Origin: Plantactinospora mayteni | GTDB taxonomy: Bacteria; Actinomycetota; Actinomycetes; Mycobacteriales; Micromonosporaceae | Assembly: GCF_016862935.1 (NCBI RefSeq) | Contig: NZ_BONX01000003.1 | Span: 248,001-312,000 of the forward strand | DNA length: 64,000 nt | Direction of reading: 5' to 3' | Part shown: positions 25,957 through 33,470 of the stretch, piece after piece | Layout: every line of letters starts with the position of its first letter | Position numbering within the stretch: position 1 is the stretch's first letter | Made by a program: the position numbers and the translations under genes | Notes under the pieces: generated by a model | What the model saw: the letters and a program-made list of their open reading frames with translations, nothing else | What the model was told of the DNA's origin: nothing | Databases searched by the model: none

Positions 25957-26464
25957 GCTCTTCCCCCATCACCTGCTCGATACGCCGGGACCGGTTAGCC
26001 CATGATGCACCGCCCGAAGAGCCGAGGGCAATTGCCGAGTGTCGCATGCACAACCCGCGCGCAAGGAGCCTATGGGCCGACGCTCCGAAGGTCCAGACGT
26101 CACCGTCGCGATCTCATATGCCGGAGCGATCACGCGCTTTGCCGTCGCCGGGCAGCGCACCGAGCCGTTCACATATGACCAGGCCAACCGCGAGCCAGCG
26201 AGGATGGCGCGGGAGCGCGAGCGATCCGGATACCCGAGTGGTGGAGGTGGCGGTCCACGGTGGCCTTCGGGTCGGGCGGGCGGCGATCACCGGGGCTGCC
26301 CCTTCGACCTCCCCTGCGGTCCGTCGTGGCCGTCGGCGCCGGGGCGTCCGGGTCGAGAAAGGTTCGGTGGTGCCGGACCGCCGCCTGGTCCGCGCGCCCG
26401 GCGGGTCCGGACCAGCGAGCCGGAGGCCGCCGCTCGCCCGGCCCGAACCCGCCGGGCGGCGGGG
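25957..26464. other. intergenic region, 508 bp
   Basis: Separates two minus-strand genes. The first 200 bp are less GC-rich and should contain the STAND gene promoter. An ATG at 26072 on the plus strand has AAGGAG only 3 nt away and opens a frame with the plausible start MGRRSEGPDVTVAISYAG, which soon becomes Gly/Pro/Arg-rich. No confident gene. Confidence 0.4.
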
Positions 26465-26854
26465 TCATTCGCCGACCGGCCCGAGGCAGAGGATGAAACC
26501 CTTCGCGAACCGCCGTCCGTCCTCGAAGAAGGACGCCTCGGTCTCCGGGTGGGCCGCACACGCGGCGTCGTTGTGATCGGCCTCGGTCTTACCCTCCAAC
26601 CGGGCCAGCACCTTCCATTGCGCGGCACCGTCGGCGCAGTCGACCGTACGCAGTTCGGAGACCGTCTGACCGGCCATGCAGTCGCCCGCCTCGGCCTGGT
26701 TTGGCTCGTCGAGTCCCAGATAGATCGCGAACGGCGCCACCAGCACCGCGATGCCGAAGAGGACGACCCGGAACTTGCTGATCGGCCGAAGGCCACGGAA
26801 CCAGGTGACTATCGACTTCTTCGGCCGCTGTTCCGCCCCCGTCACGTTGGACAT
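26465..26854 (-). CDS. LppU/SCO3897-like membrane protein
   Basis: 129 residues: a basic cytoplasmic N-terminus, one transmembrane helix (FRVVLFGIAVLVAPFAIYLGL, about 28-48) and an extracellular domain with GDCMAG, VDCADGAAQWKVLARLEG, DAACAAH and FILCLG. The four cysteines are spaced as in the LppU/SCO3897 group and probably form two disulfides. Function of that group is unknown. The ATG at 26854 has AAAGGGAAAGA-type purines upstream. Confidence 0.78.
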   Translation of the reverse strand: MSNVTGAEQRPKKSIVTWFRGLRPISKFRVVLFGIAVLVAPFAIYLGLDEPNQAEAGDCMAGQTVSELRTVDCADGAAQWKVLARLEGKTEADHNDAACAAHPETEASFFEDGRRFAKGFILCLGPVGE

Positions 26855-26987
26855 GCTCGGTCTTTCCCTTTCTCATGATCGAATGGACCGGCAGAGAATA
26901 GCGAGCACGACGGGCCGACGGAAGCCGTACCGGATCGGATTCCGGGAGAAGGGCGACAGCGATTTCGGCGGCGTTTCCGTTACACCG

Positions 26988-27989
26988 CTACCGTGGCGGC
27001 TCGTTCCGGTTGGCGTAGGCGATGTCCCGCCAGGTGGCGAAGCGCCCGGCCGGGTCGCTGCCGCTGGAGTAGTACCACGGCCACTCGGTCACGTTGTCGC
27101 CGATCGCGTCGAAGACGGCTGCCGCCGCCGGGTAGTCCTCGGCGAAGGAGAAGGCGAGCGCGAACGAGTTGAACGGGCTGGGCCAGCCCGGCCGGCGCCG
27201 GTACTCCGGGTGCCAGATCGACTGCTCGGCCGCCGCCCGCAGTTCGGCGCGTACCGGCGCACTCATGATGTACGGGTCCTTCTCCTCGCTGGGCAGGTCG
27301 AGCCAGTGCTCGATGTGCGCCACCACGACCAGCTCGGGCAGCATGCTCCCGGCCGGCGCATTCGCCGCCGCCGTACGCGCGAAGTCGAACATCTCCTCCG
27401 TGCTGCCGAACCACTTCCGGCAGAGGAACTGGAGCATCTGCTGATGCGCGATGAGATGCGTGGGATGCCGGCGGATCACCTCCGCGAAGCGGTGCGTCGC
27501 CTCCTCCCGGCCGACCTGGCGGCCCCGGGCGGCGGTCACCAGGAAGGTCCACGCGGTCGTGTCCTCGGGGTCGCGGTCCACCACCTCGTCGAGGCAGTTC
27601 TCGGCCATCCGCAGCCGGTCGAAGAAACCGCTGAACTGGCTCTGGCTGGTGTTCTCGGCGGTGGCGCCACCGCGCGCCTCCCAGGCCCAGTAGACGCCGT
27701 GGCAGCCGCGTACCAGCATCGGGAGGGTGGAGTGCGGCTCGGCCGCGATCCAGTCCTCGATCCAGTCCTGCACACCCTCGACGTCCGCGCAGACACCGAG
27801 ATAGAACGCCCGGTCGTCGGGATGCTCGACCGAGCCGAGGAAGTCACGGACGGCCGTCCAGTTCCGCTGGCGGAGCGCGGACCGCAGCCACGCCGCCCCC
27901 GGGTCGCCCTTGGCCTTGTCGATCGGCGGCGCGGTACTGGCCGGACGCTCCGGCGACACCTCGATCCGCTTCTTACGGAACGGCCACAT
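26988..27989 (-). CDS. uncharacterised helical-repeat protein, 333 aa
   Basis: ATG 27989 (MWPFRKKRIEVSPE) has GGGAAGGGGAG 7 nt upstream; a longer in-frame start at 28082 adds an Arg-rich stretch and is rejected. Mostly alpha-helical, with TPR-like pairs (AWLRSALRQRNWTAVRDFLGSV, AENCLDEVVDRDPEDTTAWTFLVTAARGRQVG, HRFAEVIRRHPTHLIAHQQMLQ). Rich in Trp, with PMLVRGCHGVYWAWEARG. No catalytic motif. Resembles actinobacterial DUF4034-type proteins, but I do not recognise it firmly. Confidence 0.75.
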   Translation of the reverse strand: MWPFRKKRIEVSPERPASTAPPIDKAKGDPGAAWLRSALRQRNWTAVRDFLGSVEHPDDRAFYLGVCADVEGVQDWIEDWIAAEPHSTLPMLVRGCHGVYWAWEARGGATAENTSQSQFSGFFDRLRMAENCLDEVVDRDPEDTTAWTFLVTAARGRQVGREEATHRFAEVIRRHPTHLIAHQQMLQFLCRKWFGSTEEMFDFARTAAANAPAGSMLPELVVVAHIEHWLDLPSEEKDPYIMSAPVRAELRAAAEQSIWHPEYRRRPGWPSPFNSFALAFSFAEDYPAAAAVFDAIGDNVTEWPWYYSSGSDPAGRFATWRDIAYANRNEPPR

Positions 27990-28525
27990 CACGGTCTCCC
28001 CTTCCCCGATGTCGACGCGCATCCCGCGCCTTCTCGACGCCCTCCGCACCAGGTCCGACCCGCGCGAGACCAGGGCGGACATCCCGACAGTCCGTTGCCG
28101 GAGCGCAGAGGTTACCGGGCGTCGGGTCGGGCGCTGGCAGGGGCCGCGCCCGGAGTCGCCGGGATACGCTGCACATCGCGACCGGCGACGTACGCACCGT
28201 GGCCATCCGGCGGGCGCTCGGCAGGAGTGGGTGCGAACTCGCCGGCAGTAGCGCCGGAGGACGCGATCGCGTTACCGGAACTCGCCGTGCCGGCTGGCGG
28301 AGATATGTCACTCGTTCCGAGACGGCCACGACTTGCCTAGGGACTCGGCCCGCACCTAGCGTGGGGCGGCGATCACGTGGACGGGGGACGACCGGTGCGG
28401 ATCGGGATCCGACGACAACGCACGGTACGACGAGACGCTGCGGAGAGCGCTCCGGTATCCCGTCATCATGTCCGGACGGCACCCCGGGCGGACGGGACCG
28501 GGGCGACCCGTAACGGAGTCGAGCC
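27990..28525. other. divergent intergenic region, 536 bp
   Basis: Promoter-bearing spacer between the helical-repeat gene and the sigma factor gene. A candidate rightward promoter is at 28333-28362. The remaining sequence is GC-rich with no convincing reading frame. Confidence 0.5.
28333..28362 (+). promoter_or_regulatory. promoter candidate for the ECF sigma operon
   Basis: TTGCCT (28333-28338), 18-nt spacer, TAGCGT (28357-28362): a reasonable housekeeping-type actinobacterial promoter, 163 bp before the sigma factor GTG. Confidence 0.5.
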
Positions 28526-29176
28526 GTGCCGACCGAGCTGACCGCCCTGGTCCGGTCGGCGCAGCAGGGCGACGAGTACGCGTTCCGGATGCTCTATCGG
28601 GAACTCCAGCCCGGACTGCTGCGCTACCTGGCCGTGCTGGTCGGGCCGGAGGCCGAGGACGTGGCGTCGGAGACCTGGTTGCAGATCGCCCGCGACCTGG
28701 GAACCTTCGCCGGCGGGCCGGGCTTCCGGGCCTGGGCCACCCGGGTCGCCCGTAACCGGGCGCTGGACCACCTCCGCCACCAGCGCCGTCGGCCGACCGT
28801 GCCGGTACCGGTCGAGGCGCTCTCCGAGCTGGCGGGCGCCGAGGACACCGCCGCGAGTGCCGACGAAGGGCTGGGCACCGACACCGCCGTCGCACTGATC
28901 GCCACCCTGCCGCGTACCGAGGCCGAGGCGGTGCTGCTGCGTACCGTGATCGGGTTGGACGCCGAGAGCACCGCGCGGGTACTCGGCAAGCGACCGGGAG
29001 CGGTACGCACCGCCGCCCATCGCGGGCTGCGTCGGCTGGCCCGCATCCTGGCGCAGAACGGGCGGGACGCGGTGGAGCCGGTTAGCGGCGGACCGACGGT
29101 CGGGCGGTCCGCCGACGCACGGGCCGCCGACGTACGGGCCGGCGAGGATGTCGAGGCTGCACAGGGATGGCGCTGA
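28526..29176 (+). CDS. ECF-family RNA polymerase sigma factor
   Basis: 216 residues. Region 2 spans about 5-75 (ALVRSAQQGDEYAFRMLYREL..., then AEDVASETWLQIARDL and FRAWATRVARNRALDHLRHQRRRP). Region 4 spans about 120-175 (ALIATLPRTEAEAVLLRTVIGLDAESTARVLGKRPGAVRTAAHRGLRRLA). The 40-residue C-terminal extension is Ala/Gly-rich. Start GTG 28526 with GGAG upstream. Its stop overlaps the next gene by 10 bp, the usual layout of a sigma/anti-sigma pair. Target promoters unknown. Confidence 0.93.
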   Translation: MPTELTALVRSAQQGDEYAFRMLYRELQPGLLRYLAVLVGPEAEDVASETWLQIARDLGTFAGGPGFRAWATRVARNRALDHLRHQRRRPTVPVPVEALSELAGAEDTAASADEGLGTDTAVALIATLPRTEAEAVLLRTVIGLDAESTARVLGKRPGAVRTAAHRGLRRLARILAQNGRDAVEPVSGGPTVGRSADARAADVRAGEDVEAAQGWR

Positions 29177-29985
29177 GGAAGATGAGCATGGGTTTCCGCC
29201 GACGCGGTCGGCCCGATCCGGAAGCGGCGGAGCGGCTGCTCGACGCCGTCGCGGCGGGCGGCACCGAGGCCCGGCAGGCACACGGCGGCGTCCAGGACCC
29301 GCTCGCGAACCTGCTCGCCGTCGCGGCGGCGCCGGCCCGGCCCGGTGAACTCGACGGCGAGGACGCCGCGGTGGCGGCGTTCCGGGCGGCTCGCGACGCC
29401 CGGAGCAGGGCCGACCCGGCGCCGACACCCCGGACGACGGAGGCCCGGGGCGCCCTGGCCGGTGCGTCCGCCCGACCACCTGCCGGGCGGGGCCGGCTGA
29501 CCGCCGGCGCGTTCGGCTGGGTCGCGGTGGTGGTGGCCACGCTCACCGCCGGGGTGGCGCTGGCGGCGGAGATCCCCGCGCTGCGTCCCGCCGGGCCACC
29601 CCGCAGCACACCGAGCGTCGACGTGGGACCGACGTCGGTGCCGACGACCGCACCGACGACGACCGCACCGACGACGACCGGACCGACGGGGCCGTCCACC
29701 GGACCCGGCAGCAAGCCGCCAACGACCGGGCCCGGCCGGACTCACCCACCCCAGTCGCTGGTGGCACAGTGTCACGCCTTCCTGACCAAGGGTCGCCCCG
29801 ACTCCGGTCACCCACCCACCCCGCTGGTGCGGGCGGCCGGCGGTCGGGCCGAGGTCGAGGAGTACTGCCGACGCCTGCTGGCCATCGATCCGAAGCCCGG
29901 CCGGGACGACCCGAACGGGCCCCGCGACAAGGACGCGCCGGTCGAACCGCCCGGCCGGTCGCCCGGCGGCAACGGGTCCGGCTGA
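29167..29985 (+). CDS. single-pass membrane protein, candidate anti-sigma partner
   Basis: 272 residues. Residues 1-110 are cytoplasmic (PEAAERLLDAVAAGG...DPLANLLAVAAAPARPGELDGEDAAVAAFRAAR), followed by one helix (GAFGWVAVVVATLTAGVALAAEI). Outside is a Thr/Pro-rich linker (TTAPTTTAPTTTGPTG) and a small domain with two cysteines (AQCHAFL, EYCRRLLAIDP). It lacks the zinc-binding HxxxCxxC of ZAS anti-sigma factors, so the role rests on position and topology. The same sigma/membrane-protein pair is common in Actinobacteria. Confidence 0.85.
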   Translation: MALRKMSMGFRRRGRPDPEAAERLLDAVAAGGTEARQAHGGVQDPLANLLAVAAAPARPGELDGEDAAVAAFRAARDARSRADPAPTPRTTEARGALAGASARPPAGRGRLTAGAFGWVAVVVATLTAGVALAAEIPALRPAGPPRSTPSVDVGPTSVPTTAPTTTAPTTTGPTGPSTGPGSKPPTTGPGRTHPPQSLVAQCHAFLTKGRPDSGHPPTPLVRAAGGRAEVEEYCRRLLAIDPKPGRDDPNGPRDKDAPVEPPGRSPGGNGSG

Positions 29986-30013
29986 GCCGGGCGGCAACGG
30001 GTCCGGCTGAGCC
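29965..30013. repeat. 25-bp tandem duplication across a stop codon
   Basis: GGCGGCAACGGGTCCGGCTG + AGCC occurs at 29965-29988 and again at 29990-30013. The first copy contains the stop of the membrane protein gene (TGA, 29983-29985). Confidence 0.9.
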
Positions 30014-30064
30014 GCCGCCTCTCCGGCAGCCGCGGCCGTCCTCGACCCCGCCGTCGTGGGCCGG

Positions 30065-31036
30065 CTATCGCCGACCGCTGCCCGGGCCGTCGTCCGGGTG
30101 CCGGTCGACCCAGCCGGGCAGCGCCTCGCGGGCGGCCAGCCAGGTCGCCGGCACGCCGACCGCGTCGGGGCGGTCGCCGATCCCGGTGTACGCGGCCAGC
30201 ACGCCGCCGACGATCGCCCCGGTGGTGTCGACGTCCCCACCAGCGGCCACACAGGCGGTGATCGCGGCCGGATAGTCGCCGAGATGGGTCGCGGCGACCC
30301 AGAGTGTGAACGGGACGGTGTCCTGGGCGGTCACCCGTGAGCCGTTGCCCAACTCGTACGCCGCCTCCTCGACGGTCACCGCCGTTCCGGTGAGCAGTCG
30401 ACGGGCCCGCTCGACGCCCCGACGCACCTGCCCGTCGATCAGGTACGGCTCCAGCCGGTCGAGGAACTCGGGCGCGGTCGGGCGTACCCCGGTGAGCCGG
30501 GCCTGTCCGGCGTACGCGGCGGCGACCGCGACCAGCACGGCCCCGGCGATCCCCTCGGGGTGCGCGTGGGTCACCTCGGCGGACCGGATCGCCTGCTCGG
30601 CGGCCCGACGCGGCCGGTCGGCGTGGTAGGCGCCGAGCGGAGCGACCCGCATCGCGGCGCCGTTGCCGCAGGAGCCCTCTCCGCCGAACGCGTCGCGGGC
30701 CGCCTCCCGCCATGGCACACCGTCCCGGATCCGGTGCAGGATCACCACCGCGCCCGCCCCGTAGCCCCGGTACGGCTCGCAGCGCTCCGCGAACGCGACG
30801 GCCAGCCGGTCCGACCCGATCTCGCCGTACGCCCCGAGTTCGGCAACCACCGAGCAGGCCATCTCGGTGTCGTCGGTCCACTCCCAGGGGCCGGCCGGCG
30901 GTCGACCCGCCGCCAGCTCGGCCGGTGACCGGTCGGCCATGAAGAACTGTGCGCCGAGCGCGTCACCGACGGACAACCCGTGCAGGCTGTCGTAGCAGAG
31001 GTCGAGCCGGGCCGGCTCGGGCAGGACGACGGACAT
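30065..31036 (-). CDS. ADP-ribosylglycohydrolase (DraG/ARH family)
   Basis: 323 residues. ARH metal-site motifs: GLSVGDALGAQF near 20-31, WTDDTEMA (Thr54-Asp55-Asp56), GNGAAMRVAPLGAYH, and C-terminal GGDVDTTGAIVGGVLAAYTG. These bind the two Mg ions used to remove ADP-ribose from protein or to hydrolyse ADP-ribosyl derivatives. No ADP-ribosyltransferase or nitrogenase gene is nearby, so the substrate is open. Confidence 0.93.
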   Translation of the reverse strand: MSVVLPEPARLDLCYDSLHGLSVGDALGAQFFMADRSPAELAAGRPPAGPWEWTDDTEMACSVVAELGAYGEIGSDRLAVAFAERCEPYRGYGAGAVVILHRIRDGVPWREAARDAFGGEGSCGNGAAMRVAPLGAYHADRPRRAAEQAIRSAEVTHAHPEGIAGAVLVAVAAAYAGQARLTGVRPTAPEFLDRLEPYLIDGQVRRGVERARRLLTGTAVTVEEAAYELGNGSRVTAQDTVPFTLWVAATHLGDYPAAITACVAAGGDVDTTGAIVGGVLAAYTGIGDRPDAVGVPATWLAAREALPGWVDRHPDDGPGSGRR

Positions 31037-31098
31037 CGCCTCCGATCATGCCCCAGTCGGGTCCGGATCCGCCCGCCCCGGTCCGCCGGCCCAATGGA

Positions 31099-32130
31099 TC
31101 AGTCGGTCAGCGGTCGGATCGACTCGGCGACCAGGGCCGGCAGCGTCGGGTCACCGCTGCGGGCGTACGTGTCGATCGCGGTGTCGACGAACTTGATCGC
31201 GTGCTCGTCACCGGAGTACACCGCCCGGCTCCACACCTCGTCGAACCGCTGGTCCGGCCGCACCGCCGGATCCGGGCGCGGCTCGGCCGGCGCGTAGGCG
31301 GCGGTGACGGCGGCCGTGGCGGCCCAGGCGGCGGCGAGACTCGGCGGCCAGAGTTCCGCCGGCAGCACGGGCAGGGTACGCAGCACCGCGTTCGGGGCGG
31401 TCGCGGCGTGCACCAGCATGATCGGGCTGGCGTAGCCGTGGCTGCCGTACCGGACGACGGCGGCGTCGACGATGGCCGCCAGCCGGGCCGGGACGGTCGC
31501 GCCACGGTCCCCGGGGACCGCCCCGGCGACGGCCGGCCACTCGGCCGAGCCGGCGAGTTGGGCGAGCCGGGCCCGGATCCCGAACCGCTGGTCGGGCACC
31601 CGGGGCACCCGGTCGAGCGCGGTCCTCGGATCGACGGCCGGGTATGGCGCGCTGCCGGGTGGGGCGAGCGGCTGCCACCGGGCGGCCCAGTAGGCGAGTC
31701 CCGCACCGAGTTCGGCGATCCGGAACGGCGTCTCGGCGTCGCGCAGTGCGCGTACGGCGTGTCCGACCCGGATCACCCCGTGGGTGGCGCCGGCGGCGAT
31801 CCCGGGCAGCAGGCGGGGCCACCAGCGGACCAGCACCGCCGGCCAGGACTCGCCGGCCAGTTCCCGGGCGAAGTAGTCCAGCCAGTCGCCGGCCCGGGTC
31901 GGGTCACCGAGCGGGTCCCGCCATTCCTCCACCGGGATCGGCGAGATTCCCCGGGGTCGCTCCGTCAACCGGTCCGCGTAGCGGTCCAGCCAGCGGTGGA
32001 CCCGGGCCCCGTCCCCGTGCCGGGCCAGGGCTTCCGCCGCCATCGGGGCATGGTTCGACAGCCAGCCGTCACGCTCGGGACCGGTGTTCCGGAGCCGCTC
32101 GTACGCCTCGTCGATGGTGAAGTCTGCCAT
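31099..32130 (-). CDS. questin oxidase-like protein (DUF4243)
   Basis: 343 residues from ATG 32130 (MADFTIDEAYERLRNTGPERDGWLSNHAPMAAEALARHG). A GTG two codons earlier (32136) is the alternative. The N-terminal SNHAPMAAEAL, the later HGVIRVGHAVRAL, AYWAARW and the C-terminal HAIKFVDTAID are hallmarks of questin oxidase-like proteins. Fungal members do a cofactor-light Baeyer-Villiger oxidation of anthraquinones; bacterial members are uncharacterised. Expression is probably controlled by a MerR-type promoter (32138-32168), suggesting induction by a small molecule or redox signal. Confidence 0.85.
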   Translation of the reverse strand: MADFTIDEAYERLRNTGPERDGWLSNHAPMAAEALARHGDGARVHRWLDRYADRLTERPRGISPIPVEEWRDPLGDPTRAGDWLDYFARELAGESWPAVLVRWWPRLLPGIAAGATHGVIRVGHAVRALRDAETPFRIAELGAGLAYWAARWQPLAPPGSAPYPAVDPRTALDRVPRVPDQRFGIRARLAQLAGSAEWPAVAGAVPGDRGATVPARLAAIVDAAVVRYGSHGYASPIMLVHAATAPNAVLRTLPVLPAELWPPSLAAAWAATAAVTAAYAPAEPRPDPAVRPDQRFDEVWSRAVYSGDEHAIKFVDTAIDTYARSGDPTLPALVAESIRPLTD

Positions 32131-32137
32131 GGTCACC

Positions 32138-32168
32138 AGGTTGCAGGTTCAACCTCGCTTGAAGTCAA
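32138..32168 (-). promoter_or_regulatory. MerR-type promoter
   Basis: Minus strand: TTGACT (32163-32168), a 19-nt spacer, CAACCT (32138-32143), then 7 nt to ATG 32130. Inside the over-long spacer lies the inverted repeat TTCAA-N6-TTGAA (32148-32163). A second palindromic pair, AGGTTG/CAACCT, spans 32138-32155. A 19-bp spacer with a central palindrome is the signature of MerR-family activation. No merR gene is in the window. Confidence 0.65.
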
Positions 32169-32204
32169 CTCGCTGGCACCGCAGGTCGGTGTGCGGGTAC
32201 CGGA

Positions 32205-32840
32205 TCACCGTTGACAGGCCCTCAGCGAGGTACTGGTCCGGGCGTTCCGGGTCGAGCCGTCCGTGAACTTCGCCGTCGCGGTGATGGCGATGGTGCCGCC
32301 CGCCGAGTTGCGCGGTTCGGCCCGGAACGGACCCAGGCTGGCCAGCCAGGTCCCCCGGTCGTTGCCGATGGTCCGGGCGGATCCGCTGCCGTCGAACGCG
32401 ACCACGGTGTTCACCCGGTAGCGGAACGACACCGACGAGACGTTGCCGGCCGTACCCACCCGGACCTGCACCAGCCCGAAGCTGGGGTTACCACAGCCCT
32501 CCTGGTGCAGGCCGGTGAAGTTCTGCGGCTGGCCGAACCCGCCGGTCACCCGGACCGTCACCGTCGTCTGCTCGCCCATCGTGCGGGCGCGGCGGGGCGG
32601 CGTGGTGCTGGCCGGCGGCCGGGTGGTGCGGGTCGCCGTGGGCCTCGGCGTGGGGGTCGGGCTCGCGGCGGTCGGGGTGGGCGCGACCGACGAGGAGCCG
32701 GCGGCCGGCACCCCGTCCGACCACTGTGGAGGCTGGGCGCCCTGGCCCGCGCAGGCCGCCGTGAGGGACAGGGCCGCCGCGCACGCCACGGCGAGCACGA
32801 CACCTGATCGGGTACGCCGAAAGTTGAGGACAGTCACCAT
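32205..32840 (-). CDS. lipoprotein with Pro/Thr linker, hypothetical
   Basis: 211 residues from ATG 32840. Lipobox LTAAC near residue 30 after a hydrophobic h-region (GVVLAVACAAALSLTAAC). Residues 45-100 are a Ser/Thr/Pro/Arg linker. The folded part (about 105-211) has two cysteines (EGCGNPSF, LRACQR) and beta-strand patterns (VTVRVTGGFG, VSFRYRVNTVVAF, TIAITATAKFTDG), likely an immunoglobulin-like extracellular domain. No family recognised. Confidence 0.78.
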   Translation of the reverse strand: MVTVLNFRRTRSGVVLAVACAAALSLTAACAGQGAQPPQWSDGVPAAGSSSVAPTPTAASPTPTPRPTATRTTRPPASTTPPRRARTMGEQTTVTVRVTGGFGQPQNFTGLHQEGCGNPSFGLVQVRVGTAGNVSSVSFRYRVNTVVAFDGSGSARTIGNDRGTWLASLGPFRAEPRNSAGGTIAITATAKFTDGSTRNARTSTSLRACQR

Positions 32841-32994
32841 GATCCCGTCGGTCGTGTTGGCCCCATTTCGCGGCATCAGCCGGCGTTGACCGTAGTCCTA
32901 TCCCTCGATGTCGCCAAATCCACCCCGGATAGCGGGACAAGTCCGCACTTCGGTGTGGTTGAGGTCGACGGGCCGGGCCGGGGAGAATGGCCGG

Positions 32995-33417
32995 ATGCCG
33001 AAGACCGCTCCGACCGAGGTGTCGGTGGACGACTTCCTCGCCGCCCTACCCGACGAACAGCGCCGGGCGGACGCCGACCGGCTCCGGGCCCTGCTCCGCG
33101 ACGTCACCGGCGAGGAGCCGGTGATGTGGGGGCCGAGCATCGTCGGCTTCGGCCGCTACCACTACCGCTATCCGAGCGGCCACCAGGGCGACGCCCCGCT
33201 GGTCGGCTTCTCCCCCCGTCGCCAGCACCTGGTGGTGTATCTGGTCGGCGGCTTCGAGCAGCGGTACGCCGCGACGCTGGCCCGGCTCGGGCCGCACAAG
33301 ACCGGCAAGGGCTGCCTCTATCTCAAGAGCCTGGCCGGAGTGGACGAGACGGCGCTGCGCGAGTTGGTCGACCGTACGGCACGGGTGCACCGGGGCGTCG
33401 ACACCGCCACCGGGTAG
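32995..33417 (+). CDS. DUF1801-family protein
   Basis: 140 residues from ATG 32995. The pattern SVDDFLAALPDEQRRADADRLRALLRDVTGEEPVMWGPSIVGFGRYHYRYPSGHQGDAPLVGFSPRRQHLVVYLVGGF and C-terminal KGCLYLKSLAGVDETALREL is the DUF1801 (YdhG/Yiim-like) fold. Function unknown. Single gene. Confidence 0.88.
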   Translation: MPKTAPTEVSVDDFLAALPDEQRRADADRLRALLRDVTGEEPVMWGPSIVGFGRYHYRYPSGHQGDAPLVGFSPRRQHLVVYLVGGFEQRYAATLARLGPHKTGKGCLYLKSLAGVDETALRELVDRTARVHRGVDTATG

Positions 33418-33470
33418 GGCCGACCACGGCCGGCCCGACCGCCGCCGACCGGCGCTGGGCCGGCCGACGG

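Noticed and set aside
26072-26878. Plus-strand gene starting MGRRSEGPDVTV
   Set aside because: Ribosome site is too close (3 nt), the frame turns low-complexity and then runs antisense to the LppU-like gene.
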